Part shown: piece by piece, positions 35,957 to 45,870 of the stretch | Numbering within the stretch: the stretch's first letter is position 1 | Layout: each line of letters begins with the position of its first letter | Assembly (NCBI RefSeq): GCF_008298015.1 | Contig: NZ_VTPX01000004.1 | Location: 62,001-126,000, forward strand | Length of the DNA stretch: 64,000 bases | Direction: 5' to 3' | Origin: Salinicola corii | Lineage (GTDB): Bacteria; Pseudomonadota; Gammaproteobacteria; Pseudomonadales; Halomonadaceae | Position numbers and translations under genes: made by a program | Notes under the pieces: model-generated | Databases searched by the model: none | Told to the model about the DNA's origin: nothing | Seen by the model: the letters and a program-made list of their open reading frames with translations, nothing else

Positions 35957-36427
35957 TCAGACATCCACCGCGCCGACGAAATCCATCTGCCGCCACGCCT
36001 CAAAGACGATGATGGCGCAAGCGTTGGAGAGGTTGAGGCTGCGGCTGTCCGCCAGCATCGGGATGCGCAATCGCTGCGCGGGAGGCAGCGCTTCGAGCAT
36101 CGATTGGGGCAGGCCACGGGTTTCCGGACCGAAGACCAGGGCGTCGCCTTCACGGAAGTGGATGTGATGATAACCGTGGCGGCCCCGGGTCGAGACACCG
36201 AATACGCGTTCCGGCCCGACGGTTTCGAGAAAGGCGGGCCAGTTGGCATGGACCTGGACGCGGGCCCACTCGTGATAGTCGAGCCCGGCGCGGCGCAAGC
36301 GCTTGTCGTCGAGTTCGAAGGCCATCGGTTCGATGATATGCAGACGAAATCCGGTATTGGCGCACAACCGGATGATATTGCCGGTATTGGGTGGGATTTC
36401 GGGCTCAAACAGCACGATATCAAGCAT
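35957..36427 (-). CDS. trmL: tRNA (cytidine/uridine-34 2'-O)-methyltransferase TrmL
   Basis: The 156-residue protein is a small SPOUT methyltransferase with the TrmL order: [37 protein letters not shown] (knot loop), and [20 protein letters not shown]. TrmL methylates the wobble ribose of tRNA-Leu isoacceptors. The start was set by family length; the frame stays open upstream and the ribosome-binding site is weak. Confidence 0.93.
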   Translation of the reverse strand: MLDIVLFEPEIPPNTGNIIRLCANTGFRLHIIEPMAFELDDKRLRRAGLDYHEWARVQVHANWPAFLETVGPERVFGVSTRGRHGYHHIHFREGDALVFGPETRGLPQSMLEALPPAQRLRIPMLADSRSLNLSNACAIIVFEAWRQMDFVGAVDV

Positions 36428-36486
36428 GGCGGCCGGCTCGGAGGCGGGTGATTCTTGCATCATACCCAATAAGGACCGGATTCGCC

Positions 36487-36617
36487 GCCGCTTGAAAACT
36501 TTTCGAGCGACGATCAGGCGAGGCAAAAATCAGCGAAAGCGCGGAGTTTACTGTTGTAAATGAGCAGCTTGAGCTGATTTTTAACACTGCCTGATCGAGC
36601 GCAGATAGTTTTCGCGG
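36487..36617. repeat. Palindromic element related to 15013-15230
   Basis: Two arms of about 45 nt pair: left with CGATCAGGC and CAAAAATCAGC, right with GCTGATTTTTAA and GCCTGATCG. The centre shares AGTTTAC and TGTAAATGAG with the 218-bp element. It lies between trmL and the yfaZ stop and has no reading frame. Confidence 0.65.
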
Positions 36618-36618
36618 A

Positions 36619-37188
36619 TTAGAAGCCGACGCTGACGCCGAGCACCGGACCGCTGTCCAGCGTGCGGCCGTTGTCATTGTCGAAGTCGGTACGCATATAG
36701 CGATAGCCGCCGTAGACGTAGGTCTGCGAGATGATGTTGACCCGCGCCTGGGCACCATACTCATAGCTCTTGTCGATGTCGCCGTGGGCTAGTCCTTCCG
36801 GCGTGTAGAAACCGTAGGCACCAATCGAGGTCAATGGAATGGGCGTGTCGACGAACGCGGAACCGCCGAGCCCCAGACCGCCGCCATTGCCGTAGTAGGT
36901 GTCCTGATACTGGTAACGCCCGCCAACGGAAAGATCGATGCCCGGCAGCCATGGCGTGAACATCAGCGAACCCGAGTAGGCCTTGGCGTTGTGGCCACTG
37001 TCGTCGGTGTTCAGGTAACCGATGCCGGCTCGCAGGGTGGGCAAGATGGTCTGGCTGGCCTCGACACCGAAGGATTCGTCACCACCGTTGGCGGATACGC
37101 TCAGCGCCATCGCCTGTTGACTGGCGAAAACAAAGGTCGCTGTGGCAAGGGCAAAGCCCCAATGTTTCATCCTGTTGCGCTTGATCAT
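36619..37188 (-). CDS. YfaZ-family outer-membrane protein
   Basis: The 189-residue protein has a signal peptide (cleavage near QAMA-LS, about residue 28) and a beta-rich mature part with alternating residues and a terminal GVSVGF, ending in aromatic F as outer-membrane barrels do. LSVSANGGDESFGVEASQTI and GGRYQYQDTYYGN are YfaZ-like. Function is unknown. GGGAG lies 7 nt before the ATG. Confidence 0.8.
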   Translation of the reverse strand: MIKRNRMKHWGFALATATFVFASQQAMALSVSANGGDESFGVEASQTILPTLRAGIGYLNTDDSGHNAKAYSGSLMFTPWLPGIDLSVGGRYQYQDTYYGNGGGLGLGGSAFVDTPIPLTSIGAYGFYTPEGLAHGDIDKSYEYGAQARVNIISQTYVYGGYRYMRTDFDNDNGRTLDSGPVLGVSVGF

Positions 37189-37357
37189 GATACGTCTCCC
37201 GAGATTCGCGTCGAAACGCGTTGGACCACTCGCTTAAGCGTGACATAATTCGAGAAATTATCAAACGGTGTTTTTAAACCTTTTGTAACGCCTGCCGCGA
37301 AATGGCTGCGGCAAATCGTAGCAGGCAGGAACGCTGCTGTTTGCCCGGGGTCTCGGG

Positions 37358-38059
37358 TCAGTGGGCGTTAGTGACACCGTAGCGATCGCGGTAGGCGCGG
37401 ATGGCTTCGGCATGCTGGGCGATGGAAGCGCCATTTTCGCCGCGGCCTGGCCGGGTTTCCAGATACGCAAGAAGCTGATCGAGGTTGACGATGCTGACAA
37501 CCGGCATATGATACGTCGCCTCGACTTCCTGGATGGCGCTGTGCGGTTTCAAGCCCTCGCCATCCTGGCCACGCTCCTGACGGTCGAGAGCGATCACGAC
37601 GCCAGCGGCCTGGGCACCGGCACCTTGGATGATATGCATGACCTCGCGGATTGCCGTTCCGGCCGTGATGACATCGTCGATGATCAGGACGTTGCCGCGC
37701 AGTTCGGCGCCGACGATATTGCCGCCCTCACCGTGGGTCTTGGCTTCCTTGCGGTTGAAGGCAAAGGGCAGGTCGCGCTGATGATGATCGGCCATCGCAA
37801 CGGCTGTACTCGCCGCCAGCGGTATACCCTTGTAAGCTGGACCAAATAGTACATCGGCCTCGATGCCGCTGTTGGCGATGGCGCTGGCATAGAAACGCCC
37901 CAGGCGAGCCAGGGCACGACCGGAGCGGAACAAGCCGGCATTGAAGAAATAGGGACTGACACGACCGGACTTGAGCGTGAATTCACCGAAGCGCAACACC
38001 CCTTCGGCGATCGCAAACTCGATGAACTCCTGCTGATACGGCTGAATCTCGACGCTCAC
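37358..38059 (-). CDS. pyrE: Orotate phosphoribosyltransferase
   Basis: The 233-residue protein matches Pyr[17 protein letters not shown] near the N-terminus, [25 protein letters not shown] and the PRPP-binding loop [13 protein letters not shown] (about 123-135). It makes orotidine 5'-phosphate in pyrimidine synthesis. The GTG start follows GGGAG at 7 nt. It is divergent from crc, an arrangement known from pseudomonads and relatives. Confidence 0.95.
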   Translation of the reverse strand: MSVEIQPYQQEFIEFAIAEGVLRFGEFTLKSGRVSPYFFNAGLFRSGRALARLGRFYASAIANSGIEADVLFGPAYKGIPLAASTAVAMADHHQRDLPFAFNRKEAKTHGEGGNIVGAELRGNVLIIDDVITAGTAIREVMHIIQGAGAQAAGVVIALDRQERGQDGEGLKPHSAIQEVEATYHMPVVSIVNLDQLLAYLETRPGRGENGASIAQHAEAIRAYRDRYGVTNAH

Positions 38060-38196
38060 CCCGGGTCTCCCTATGTCCTTATGTATGGCCTCATGATTCT
38101 TGACGGGCCGCTGCCGTTTTGGCCAAACGCAGCAGTCATTTACCTAAACCTTTCAAGCTCGGGTATCATACACGCGCGACAAAGAAGGAACACTGT

Positions 38197-38967
38197 ATGA
38201 AAATCGCCAGCATCAATGTGAACGGGATCCGAGAGGCCGTCGAGCGGGGCTTCCTCGACTGGCTGGCCGAACAGGATGCTGACGTCGTCTGCGTGCAGAA
38301 CCTGAAGGCCAAAAGCTTCGAGCTCGATGACAGCGTCCTCTATCCGGAAGGTTACGAAGGTTATTTCCTGGATGCCGAACAGGATGGCTTCTCCGGGGTC
38401 GGGCTCTACTGCCGCAAGATTCCCAAGGCCATCATGTACGGACTGGGCTTCGAGCAGTGCGACAACGAAGGGCGTTTCCTGCAGGCGGACTACGACCGCT
38501 TCAGCATCGCGACCTTCCTGATGCCCAGCGGCGATGACGACCCGGCCGCCAAGCAGACGTTCATGACCCAGTATCTGGAGTACTTGAACAAGATGGCTCG
38601 CAAGCGTCGCGAGTACATCATCTGCGGGACGTGGCACATCGCGCACAAGACGCTCGATCTTGCTAACTGGACCGACAACCAGACGACCCCCGGCTTCAAG
38701 CCCGAGGAGCGCGCCTGGATGGATCAGGTGTTCGGCCCGACCGGCTTCATCGATACCTTCCGCGAGGTCAACCGGGACGCCGACCAGTACACCTGGTGGC
38801 CCAAGCTCAACCAGGAAGTGTCGCGAACTCGTCAGGAAGGCTGGCGCCTCGACTACCAGATCGTCGGCCCTAACTTCCGGCGTAACGTGAAGGACGCCTG
38901 GATCGATACCGATGCGACCTTCAGCGAGTTCGCTCCGCTGATCGTCGAGTACGATCTCGAGCTGTAA
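38197..38967 (+). CDS. crc: Crc-type catabolite repression protein (inactive ExoIII fold)
   Basis: The 256-residue protein has the exonuclease III fold, opening MKIASINVNGIREAVERGFL. The metal and catalytic motifs of ExoIII are lost: LQE reads VQN (N35), GDxN reads CGTWH, and the terminal SDH reads SEF. The wording RKRREYIICG, TPGFKPEERAWMDQVFG and FAPLIVEYD follows Pseudomonas Crc, which works with Hfq to repress translation of catabolic mRNAs. AAGGAA precedes the ATG. The pyrE neighbourhood supports the call. Confidence 0.87.
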   Translation: MKIASINVNGIREAVERGFLDWLAEQDADVVCVQNLKAKSFELDDSVLYPEGYEGYFLDAEQDGFSGVGLYCRKIPKAIMYGLGFEQCDNEGRFLQADYDRFSIATFLMPSGDDDPAAKQTFMTQYLEYLNKMARKRREYIICGTWHIAHKTLDLANWTDNQTTPGFKPEERAWMDQVFGPTGFIDTFREVNRDADQYTWWPKLNQEVSRTRQEGWRLDYQIVGPNFRRNVKDAWIDTDATFSEFAPLIVEYDLEL

Positions 38968-39008
38968 TCGCCCGGCACGACGCACGTCAGTAGCTGTCAG
39001 CGATTCAA

Positions 39009-39054
39009 CAAAAACACCCCGCCAACCGAATCTTCGGCTGGCGGGGTGTTTTTG
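39009..39054. terminator. Bidirectional terminator between crc and rsmE
   Basis: AACACCCCGCCA and CCGAA pair with TTCGG and TGGCGGGGTGTT around a 2-nt loop, with one mismatch. A run of A precedes and T follows, so it can stop transcription from both convergent genes. Confidence 0.9.
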
Positions 39055-39092
39055 TTGGCTGGCATCCGGTGACAGACGCGCCAGGCCCTCTG

Positions 39093-39818
39093 CTAAAGAT
39101 CCCCGAAGCGGTGCTGCAATAGCGTCAGCGCGACGACGGGCGCGGTCTCGGTACGCAGAATGCGCGGTCCGAGCGTAAGCGGTTGGAAGCCGGCGCGTCG
39201 GGCGCTGTCGACTTCAGTGGCGCTGAGCCCACCTTCGGGGCCGATCAGCAGCGCAGCGGAGTCGACCGAATCCGCTGGCCGCCAGCTATCGTCAGTGGCG
39301 GGATGCAACACCAGACGAAGCGTTTCGTCGCGCTCGCCGAGCCATTCCGCCAGTGTCCGTGGTGGATGAACCGGCGGTATTGTCGCCCGACCGCACTGCT
39401 CGCAGGCACTAACCGCCACGCCTTGCCAATGAACCAGCTTCTTGGCCTCGCGATCGCCCTTGAGACGTACATCGCCATGTTCGACGTAGAGCGGCGTGAT
39501 GGCGGCCACGCCCAGTTCCACGGACTTCTGGATCGCGTAATCCATGCGATCCCCCTTGGAAATCGCCTGTCCCAGATGTACCGGCAGCGGCGATTCACCG
39601 CCGCCTTCGGCCAGCGTGTCGATCCGGGCAACGACCCGCTTGCGGCCCACCTCGACCAGCCGAGCCTGCGCCTCGCGACCCTCGCCGTCGAACAGGATCA
39701 ACGGCGCATTCTGGCGAAGTCTCAATACCAGCGCGACGTGACGCGCCGGCCCCTCGGGCAGAACGACATCGCCGCCAGCGATCAGACTGGCGGCGACATG
39801 GATGCGTGGCTTGGCCAT
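39093..39818 (-). CDS. rsmE: 16S rRNA (uracil-1498 N3)-methyltransferase
   Basis: The 241-residue protein has an N-terminal PUA-like part (about 1-70, RHVALVLRLRQNAPLILFDG) and a SPOUT knot (QKSVELGVAAITPLY, LLIGPEGGLSATEV, LTLGPRILRTETAPVVAL), all hallmarks of RsmE. It methylates U1498 of 16S rRNA. The start lies 9 nt after the secB stop, so the two may be cotranscribed. Confidence 0.94.
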   Translation of the reverse strand: MAKPRIHVAASLIAGGDVVLPEGPARHVALVLRLRQNAPLILFDGEGREAQARLVEVGRKRVVARIDTLAEGGGESPLPVHLGQAISKGDRMDYAIQKSVELGVAAITPLYVEHGDVRLKGDREAKKLVHWQGVAVSACEQCGRATIPPVHPPRTLAEWLGERDETLRLVLHPATDDSWRPADSVDSAALLIGPEGGLSATEVDSARRAGFQPLTLGPRILRTETAPVVALTLLQHRFGDL

Positions 39819-39827
39819 GGCTCGGGC

Positions 39828-40313
39828 TTACTGCGTGGTTTCGCTGGCCTGGGCGGTGCGCTGCTGCTTCTGCGCGTACATCGCCTCGAAGTTCACCGGC
39901 GCCAGCATCAGCGGAGGGAAACTGCCACGGCTGACCAGGCTGTCGATGCACTCCCGCGCGTAGGGGAACAGCACGTTGGGGCAGAAGGCGCCCAGCGTAT
40001 GATCCAACTGGTCGCCGGCAAGGCCGGAAATGCGGAACAGACCTGCCTGCTCGACCTCGACCAGAAACGCCGTGGCGCCGTCTTCATTGTTCGAGACCTG
40101 GGCAGTCACCTTGACCACGACCTCGTAGAGATCCTCACCCACCGACTGGCTGGTGGTATCGAGATCCAGACCGACCTTGGGCTTGAACGGCTGCTGAAAG
40201 ACGCTCGGCGCGTTGGGCGATTCGAACGAGATGTCCTTGACGTAAATGCGCTGCAGGGAGAATTGCAGCTGCGGCTTTTCCTGAGAACCTTGCTGATTGT
40301 TGTCTTCCGCCAT
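39828..40313 (-). CDS. secB: Protein-export chaperone SecB
   Basis: The 161-residue protein matches Sec[21 protein letters not shown], a beta-sheet core and [32 protein letters not shown] split around the tetramer interface. SecB keeps preproteins unfolded for SecA. AAGGAA lies before the ATG. It sits after the rhodanese gene as in many gammaproteobacteria, but the grxC gene usually between them is absent here. Confidence 0.95.
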   Translation of the reverse strand: MAEDNNQQGSQEKPQLQFSLQRIYVKDISFESPNAPSVFQQPFKPKVGLDLDTTSQSVGEDLYEVVVKVTAQVSNNEDGATAFLVEVEQAGLFRISGLAGDQLDHTLGAFCPNVLFPYARECIDSLVSRGSFPPLMLAPVNFEAMYAQKQQRTAQASETTQ

Positions 40314-40404
40314 GATGCGTTTCCTTTATGTTCCTGAATGACTGGCCACAATGATCGGCCGGAATGCCGGACAAAATGGCGATGGCGATTCACCGGTAAC
40401 TTGC

Positions 40405-40827
40405 TCAGCGGCGCACGACCGGCAGGCTGTCCGCCTGCCACTGCGCCATGCCACCCTTGAGCTTGTAGACCCGGGTGAAGCCGGCCTGGCTGAGTTCAGT
40501 GACAGCGGCACCGGAGGACTGTCCCTGCTTGCAGACCACGATGACCGGCGTGTCCTTGTACTTCTCGATCTGCGGCAGTCGCTCCTTGAGCCGGGACTGA
40601 GGGATGTTCTTGGCACCGGCGATATGCCCGGCCTTGAACTCGCTGCTCTCGCGGATATCGATCACCACGCCGTCTTCGCGGTTGATCAGCGAGGTGGTCT
40701 CGGTGGTGGAAACACCGGAAGCGCCGCCACGCTTGGCCTCGAACGCCAACCACGCGAGCAGCACGACCAGGAAGGCGCTGACCAGCAGCGGATGGTTTTC
40801 GACGAATTCGAACAACTGATCGATCAT
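40405..40827 (-). CDS. yibN: Membrane-anchored rhodanese-like protein (YibN)
   Basis: The 140-residue protein has one N-terminal membrane segment (about 13-28) and a rhodanese domain (about 40-135) with an active cysteine in VVCKQGQSSGAA. YibN-type proteins are encoded beside secB and face the cytoplasm; their physiological substrate is not firmly known. It precedes secB in the same direction with a 91-nt gap. Confidence 0.88.
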   Translation of the reverse strand: MIDQLFEFVENHPLLVSAFLVVLLAWLAFEAKRGGASGVSTTETTSLINREDGVVIDIRESSEFKAGHIAGAKNIPQSRLKERLPQIEKYKDTPVIVVCKQGQSSGAAVTELSQAGFTRVYKLKGGMAQWQADSLPVVRR

Positions 40828-40986
40828 GGGTCTGCCGACACTCTAAATCTGGGGCCAATGGGATCGCGGGACGCCTGCATGGCGTGCGACTCCGCCCTTG
40901 GCGCGTCTGCGTCAAACCGCGTCTTGCACGCCGGCATGAAAGCCTTCGTGGCTCGGGACGCGAACGGCTGAAAATCCTGGCCCGTT

Positions 40987-41150
40987 AGGAGCCTGTCGGA
41001 CTTAGCACTGATCTGCTGCGAATTCCGGGCTTTTGGCCAATTTCATTCGATCGGATGCGTTAAATAGCGGGCTATTCGCCTTATCCGATCGATGAACTTG
41101 ACTCAAAATCCGTTTTTCTCGCGACGATCGGCCAAGCCCGGCAGACTCCT
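40987..41150. repeat. Second palindromic element family, 164 bp
   Basis: AGGAGCCTGTCGGACTTAGC at the left pairs with the right end GCCAAGCCCGGCAGACTCCT allowing few mismatches. Towards the centre TTCATTCGATCGGAT pairs with ATCCGATCGATGAA. The element fills most of the gap between the divergent rhodanese and gpmI genes. The remainder of 40828-41357 shows no gene. Confidence 0.65.
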
Positions 41151-41357
41151 GGCGAGCGCCGGCCATTATACACGAGGGCGTCGGTGAAACGAGGCAAGCG
41201 CGAGACTGACGGCTGACCCGACTCGCCCGGTGCGCTATCCTTTGAGGCCTTCGTTTCAAAACGACGAATTCCACAACGGCAGGTTCCAGCATCTCCGGTG
41301 CCGAACGCTAGGTTTCGACACGACTCACGCCGCCCATCCGATTTTTCGAGGCTTGTC

Positions 41358-42932
41358 ATGGCAGATACTTCCAGCACTCCGCGTCCCGTCGCACTGTTGA
41401 TTCTCGATGGCTACGGCCAGAACAATGACAGCGCCAACAACGCCGTTGCCGCCGCCGATACCCCGGTGATGGATCGCCTCAAGCGCGATTACCCCAACAC
41501 CTTGATTCATACCGATGGCAATTACGTGGGCCTGCCCGAAGGCCAGATGGGTAATTCCGAAGTCGGCCACATGAACATCGGCGCCGGCAGGATCGTCTAC
41601 CAGGATTTCACCCGCATCACCAAGGCGATCGCGGACGACGAACTGAAAACCATCGAATCGCTCACCGCACCGATCGACGACGCAGTCGCCAACGGCAAGG
41701 CCGTCCACCTGATGGGCCTGCTCTCCCCCGGTGGCGTCCACAGCCACGAAGATCACCTGCTGGCAGTCGCCGAGCTTGCCGCCGCACGCGGCGCCAAGCA
41801 AATCTATCTCCACGCGTTTACCGACGGTCGCGATACTGCGCCGAAAAGCGCCGGCGCCTCGATCGAGCGCACCAACGCCAGGCTGGCCGAACTGGTCGGT
41901 GCCGATAACGGCTTCGTGGCGTCGATCGTCGGCCGCTACTTCGCCATGGATCGCGACAATCGCTGGGACCGTGTCGAGAAAGCCTACCGGGTGGTGCGTT
42001 TCGGCGAGGGCGAGCACGTCGCAGACAGTGCCGAAGCTGGCCTGGCGGCGGCCTACGAACGCGGCGAGACCGACGAATTCGTCGCTGCCACTGCCGTGCG
42101 GCCGACCGGCGACAAGATCGTCATGGCCGATGGCGACGCGGCGCTGTTCCTCAACTTCCGCGCCGATCGCGCCCGCGAGCTGACCCGCGCGTTCGTCAAT
42201 CCGGACTTCGACGGCTTCGACCGGGGTGAGAGGGTCAAGCTGGCCGGCGAGGGACTGGTGATGCTGACCCAGTATGCCGACGACATCAACGCGCCGGTCG
42301 CCTTCCCGCCGCGAGACCTGGTCAATACCCTGGGCGAGGTGGCGGAGAGTCACGGTCTTACTCAGTTGCGCATCGCCGAGACGGAAAAGTACGCCCACGT
42401 CACCTTCTTCTTCTCCGGCGGTCGCGAGGCGAAGTTCGACGGCGAGGATCGTGCTCTGATCCAGTCGCCCAAGGACGTCAAGACCTACGACGAGAAGCCG
42501 GAGATGAGCGCCTTCGAGCTCACCGATACGCTGGTCGAGGCGATCGAGGATGGCAAGTACGACCTGATCATCTGCAACTACGCCAACGGTGACATGGTGG
42601 GTCATACTGGCGACCTGGGCGCGGCCACCAAGGCGATCGAGGCCGTCGACGTCTGCCTCGGTCGCGTGATCGAGGCGATCGAGAAAGCCGGCGGCGAATG
42701 CCTGGTCACCGCCGATCACGGCAACGCCGAAATGATGGTCGATCCCGAGACCGGCAACCCCCACACCTCTCACACCACCTTCATGGTGCCGCTGGTCTAC
42801 GTTTGTCGCGACAAGGCGGCCCGGCTCAAGTCGGATGGGCGGCTGTGCGACCTGGCACCGACGCTGCTGCACATGCTGCGACAGCCAGCCCCCGAGGAGA
42901 TGACGGGTAACGTGCTGATCGATGATGCGTAA
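41358..42932 (+). CDS. gpmI: 2,3-bisphosphoglycerate-independent phosphoglycerate mutase
   Basis: The 524-residue protein has the alkaline-phosphatase-like GpmI pattern: LLILDGYG (13-20), catalytic S67 in [11 protein letters not shown], then [25 protein letters not shown] and C-terminal metal ligands in [11 protein letters not shown] and [11 protein letters not shown]. It interconverts 3- and 2-phosphoglycerate in glycolysis. The start was chosen at the ATG about 10 residues before the first strand. envC follows 45 nt downstream, the order seen in related bacteria. Confidence 0.95.
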   Translation: MADTSSTPRPVALLILDGYGQNNDSANNAVAAADTPVMDRLKRDYPNTLIHTDGNYVGLPEGQMGNSEVGHMNIGAGRIVYQDFTRITKAIADDELKTIESLTAPIDDAVANGKAVHLMGLLSPGGVHSHEDHLLAVAELAAARGAKQIYLHAFTDGRDTAPKSAGASIERTNARLAELVGADNGFVASIVGRYFAMDRDNRWDRVEKAYRVVRFGEGEHVADSAEAGLAAAYERGETDEFVAATAVRPTGDKIVMADGDAALFLNFRADRARELTRAFVNPDFDGFDRGERVKLAGEGLVMLTQYADDINAPVAFPPRDLVNTLGEVAESHGLTQLRIAETEKYAHVTFFFSGGREAKFDGEDRALIQSPKDVKTYDEKPEMSAFELTDTLVEAIEDGKYDLIICNYANGDMVGHTGDLGAATKAIEAVDVCLGRVIEAIEKAGGECLVTADHGNAEMMVDPETGNPHTSHTTFMVPLVYVCRDKAARLKSDGRLCDLAPTLLHMLRQPAPEEMTGNVLIDDA

Positions 42933-42977
42933 CGCAGGCTCGTCCCAGGCCATTCCCCACGACAGGATCCGCCCGAC

Positions 42978-44156
42978 GTGACACCCAGCAAAGACAGCCT
43001 CTCATGTCGGCGCGGGCAACGCAGAAACGGGCTCTCTCTCCTGCTGGCCGGCAGCTTGCTGCTGGCCGGCCCTGTCTTTGGCCAGGCCAACCCGCAGGAG
43101 GCCCGCGCGCGGCTGGACAGCCTGGCCACCGACATCCAGGCGCTGCAGGACAAGTTGGAAAATACCCAGGCCGCTCGCGGCAACGCCCAGGATGACCTGG
43201 AACAGGTGGAGACGGCGATCGGCCAGACCCACAAACGTCTGGACTCGCTGCAGGCGGAGCGCCGGCAGTTGGATGATGAAGTCGCCGACCTCCAACAGCG
43301 ACGCCAGAGCCTCACAGCCGATCTCCAGCAGCAGCGCGAGGCGCTGGCGCGGCAGTTCGATGCACTCTATCGCCTCGGTACCACGCCGCAACTCAAACTG
43401 CTGCTCAATCAGGATGATCCCGCCGAGGTCGATCGGCTCCAGCACTATCTCAACGCGCTATCGTCGGCACGCCGGGACCGACTCGATCAGCTCCGGGAGA
43501 CTAACCGCCAACTCGAAGGCAATCTGGCCGCGATCGACCAGCGTCGCTCGCGCCTGGATGACGTCCAGGCCGACCTCGAGCAGCAGCAGCAGCGCTTGGC
43601 ATCAAGTCTGAAGGAGCGCCAGGCCCTGGTGGCGGAGCTGAACGGCCGCTACGACAGCGAGCAGTCCCGTCTCGAGGATCTCAATCAGGACCGCGCCCAC
43701 GTCGAACGCCTGCTGGACCGCATGCAGAAAGAGCTCGCCAACCTGAAGAAACCGCCCCCCTCGACCGACATTCGTCAGACCAGAGGCGGCCTGCCGTGGC
43801 CCGTGCAGGGGACGATGCTGTCGAGTTACGGCAGCGGCGAGGGCATCAATCGCAACGGTATCCTAATCGGGGCGCCGGCGGGGACGGCGATCAAGGCCGT
43901 ACATGCCGGCCGGGTGGTCTTCGCCAACTGGATGCGCGGTTTCGGCAACCTGCTGATCCTCGATCACGGCGACGGCATTCTCACGCTCTATGCTCATCTC
44001 CAGCAGATCGACGTCGATCCCGGGCAGCAGGTTTCCAACGGGCAGACGGTCGGGGCCGTCGGCAATACCGGCGGTCAGTCACGTTCGGCACTCTATTTCG
44101 AGGTGCGTCAGAACGGGAATCCGATCAATCCCGGCAACTGGATTGCCAAACGCTGA
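42978..44156 (+). CDS. envC: Murein hydrolase activator EnvC
   Basis: The 392-residue protein has an N-terminal signal segment (about 17-36), a long coiled coil (about 40-255, rich in Q, L and R heptads) and a C-terminal LytM/M23 domain (about 270-390). The metal-binding H of active LytM enzymes is replaced (NRNGILIGAPAG where H-x-G-I-D is usual), so it is a degenerate LytM activator. EnvC turns on amidases at the division site under FtsEX control. The GTG start has a weak box. Confidence 0.9.
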   Translation: MTPSKDSLSCRRGQRRNGLSLLLAGSLLLAGPVFGQANPQEARARLDSLATDIQALQDKLENTQAARGNAQDDLEQVETAIGQTHKRLDSLQAERRQLDDEVADLQQRRQSLTADLQQQREALARQFDALYRLGTTPQLKLLLNQDDPAEVDRLQHYLNALSSARRDRLDQLRETNRQLEGNLAAIDQRRSRLDDVQADLEQQQQRLASSLKERQALVAELNGRYDSEQSRLEDLNQDRAHVERLLDRMQKELANLKKPPPSTDIRQTRGGLPWPVQGTMLSSYGSGEGINRNGILIGAPAGTAIKAVHAGRVVFANWMRGFGNLLILDHGDGILTLYAHLQQIDVDPGQQVSNGQTVGAVGNTGGQSRSALYFEVRQNGNPINPGNWIAKR

Positions 44157-44379
44157 TCGATACGCCGGGGTCTGTGCCGTTTCATGCACGGTCATTCGGG
44201 TTGCGCGGCAAATGGCAACAGACCCTGGATCATCGACCCAGCGAAACGCTATGCTGGGTTATCAAACGCCGTTCCTTCACGGATATCAGTATCGCCAGAC
44301 GCCTCGGGTATCGGCATGAGCCAGACTGCCGAGGTCACCGGCGCTGGCGAGTCCATCCAGCTCGAGTCGCGGAGACCGC

Positions 44380-45795
44380 ATGAATTCAAGCCGCCTGAAG
44401 CAAGGGCCTGCCCGCGCGGATCTTCTCGCCCGGCGAGCCGACTTCGTCCACACGCTGGGCGCTGCGCTGCTATCTGCACTGGTACTGATCGTGGGCCTGG
44501 TCCCGGTCGCCCAGGCCCAGGACGACAGTGCCGCCGCTGCGCCCACTCAAGCCGAGCAGGATGCCGCCAACGGCCTGCCGGTGGAGGATGTCCAGACCTT
44601 CGCCGAGGTCTTCGAGCGGATCAAGCGTACCTATGTGGAGCAGGTCGACGACAAGACCCTGCTGCGCAACGCCATGCGCGGCATGCTCAGCCAGCTCGAC
44701 CCCCACTCCGAATACCTCGACGCCGATGCCTTCCAGAACCTGCGAGAGAGCACCGAGGGCGAGTTCAGCGGCGTCGGCATCGAGGTCGGCCTGCGTGACG
44801 ATCAGCTCACCGTCATCGCACCCATCGACGACACACCGGCCGCCCGTGCCGGCGTTCAGCCAGGCGACCGCATCATGGCCATCGACGGCACGCCGACCAA
44901 CAATCTGAGCCTGCAGGAAGCCGTGGACCTGATGCGCGGCGAGGCCGGTACCGATATCGAGCTGTTGTTACTGCGAGACGGCGAGCAGGAGCCCCGCGAC
45001 CTGACGCTGACCCGCGAATCGATCCAGTCCGAGAGCGTTTCCAGCCGTCTGCTGGAACCCGGATACGGCTATCTGCGGATCAGCCAGTTCCAGAGCCGGA
45101 CCGGCCAGCAGACGCGTGACGCGCTGGATTCGTTGATGAAGCCGGGGCAGTTGCAGGGGCTGGTGCTCGACCTGCGCAACAACCCCGGCGGCGTGCTCTC
45201 CAGTGCCGTCGATGTGGCCGATCAGTTCCTCTCCAGCGGCCTGGTGGTCTACACCAAGGGCCGGCTGACCGATGACGACATGCGCTTCACCGCCCACGCC
45301 GACACGACGGCTCCCGACGTGCCACTGGTGGTGCTGATCAACGGTGGCAGCGCCTCCGCCGCCGAGATCGTCGCCGGCGCGCTGCAGGATCAGGGTCGTG
45401 GCGTGCTGATGGGCACGCGCAGCTTCGGCAAGGGTTCGGTGCAGCAGGTGATGCCGCTGGGCAACGGGGATGGGCTCAAGCTCACCACTGCGCGCTACTA
45501 CACCCCCAGCGGGCGTTCGATTCAGGCCGAAGGCATCGCACCCGACGTTCGCGTGGTCAGCGGCCGCCTGGAGGTCGAGGAGAACAGCAGCTTCCAGCTT
45601 CGCGAGTCCAACCTGCGCGGACACCTGCTGAACGGCAATCCCGACCAGGCGTCGGACAATCCCGACACCCCGGTCGCGGCCAACGACTACCAGTTGGGAG
45701 AGGCGCTGAACCTGCTCAAGGCGCTCAACGTGGTACAGCGACCCCGGGCAGCGTCAGCCCCCACCACCCAAGAGAGCGCCGAGCCCGCTCCCTGA
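44380..45795 (+). CDS. C-terminal processing protease (S41, CtpA type)
   Basis: The 471-residue protein has an N-terminal membrane or signal segment (about 27-46), a PDZ domain (about 125-200, GIEVGLRDDQLTVIAPIDDT) and an S41 protease core. The catalytic dyad is readable: S326 in GGSASAAE and K351 in SFGKGSVQ, 25 residues apart as in CtpA. It cleaves envelope proteins at their C-termini. envC-ctpA is a common gene order. A convergent gene lies 75 nt after its stop. Confidence 0.92.
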   Translation: MNSSRLKQGPARADLLARRADFVHTLGAALLSALVLIVGLVPVAQAQDDSAAAAPTQAEQDAANGLPVEDVQTFAEVFERIKRTYVEQVDDKTLLRNAMRGMLSQLDPHSEYLDADAFQNLRESTEGEFSGVGIEVGLRDDQLTVIAPIDDTPAARAGVQPGDRIMAIDGTPTNNLSLQEAVDLMRGEAGTDIELLLLRDGEQEPRDLTLTRESIQSESVSSRLLEPGYGYLRISQFQSRTGQQTRDALDSLMKPGQLQGLVLDLRNNPGGVLSSAVDVADQFLSSGLVVYTKGRLTDDDMRFTAHADTTAPDVPLVVLINGGSASAAEIVAGALQDQGRGVLMGTRSFGKGSVQQVMPLGNGDGLKLTTARYYTPSGRSIQAEGIAPDVRVVSGRLEVEENSSFQLRESNLRGHLLNGNPDQASDNPDTPVAANDYQLGEALNLLKALNVVQRPRAASAPTTQESAEPAP

Positions 45796-45831
45796 CGAGC
45801 CGCGAGCCAGCATAGATCGGAAGAGAACGAT

Positions 45832-45860
45832 GAAACGGCTGCCCAAAAGTCAGTCGTTTC
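45832..45860. terminator. Possible hairpin between ctpA and the DUF4440 gene
   Basis: GAAACGGCTG (45832-45841) pairs with CAGTCGTTTC (45851-45860), one wobble pair, 9-nt loop. There is no strong T-run, so termination is only a possibility. Confidence 0.35.
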
Positions 45861-45870
45861 ACGATAGAGG

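Noticed and set aside
41325-42953. A 542-codon open frame opposite gpmI
   Set aside because: It mirrors the gpmI codons and has no domain wording or ribosome-binding site; GC-rich genes produce such frames.
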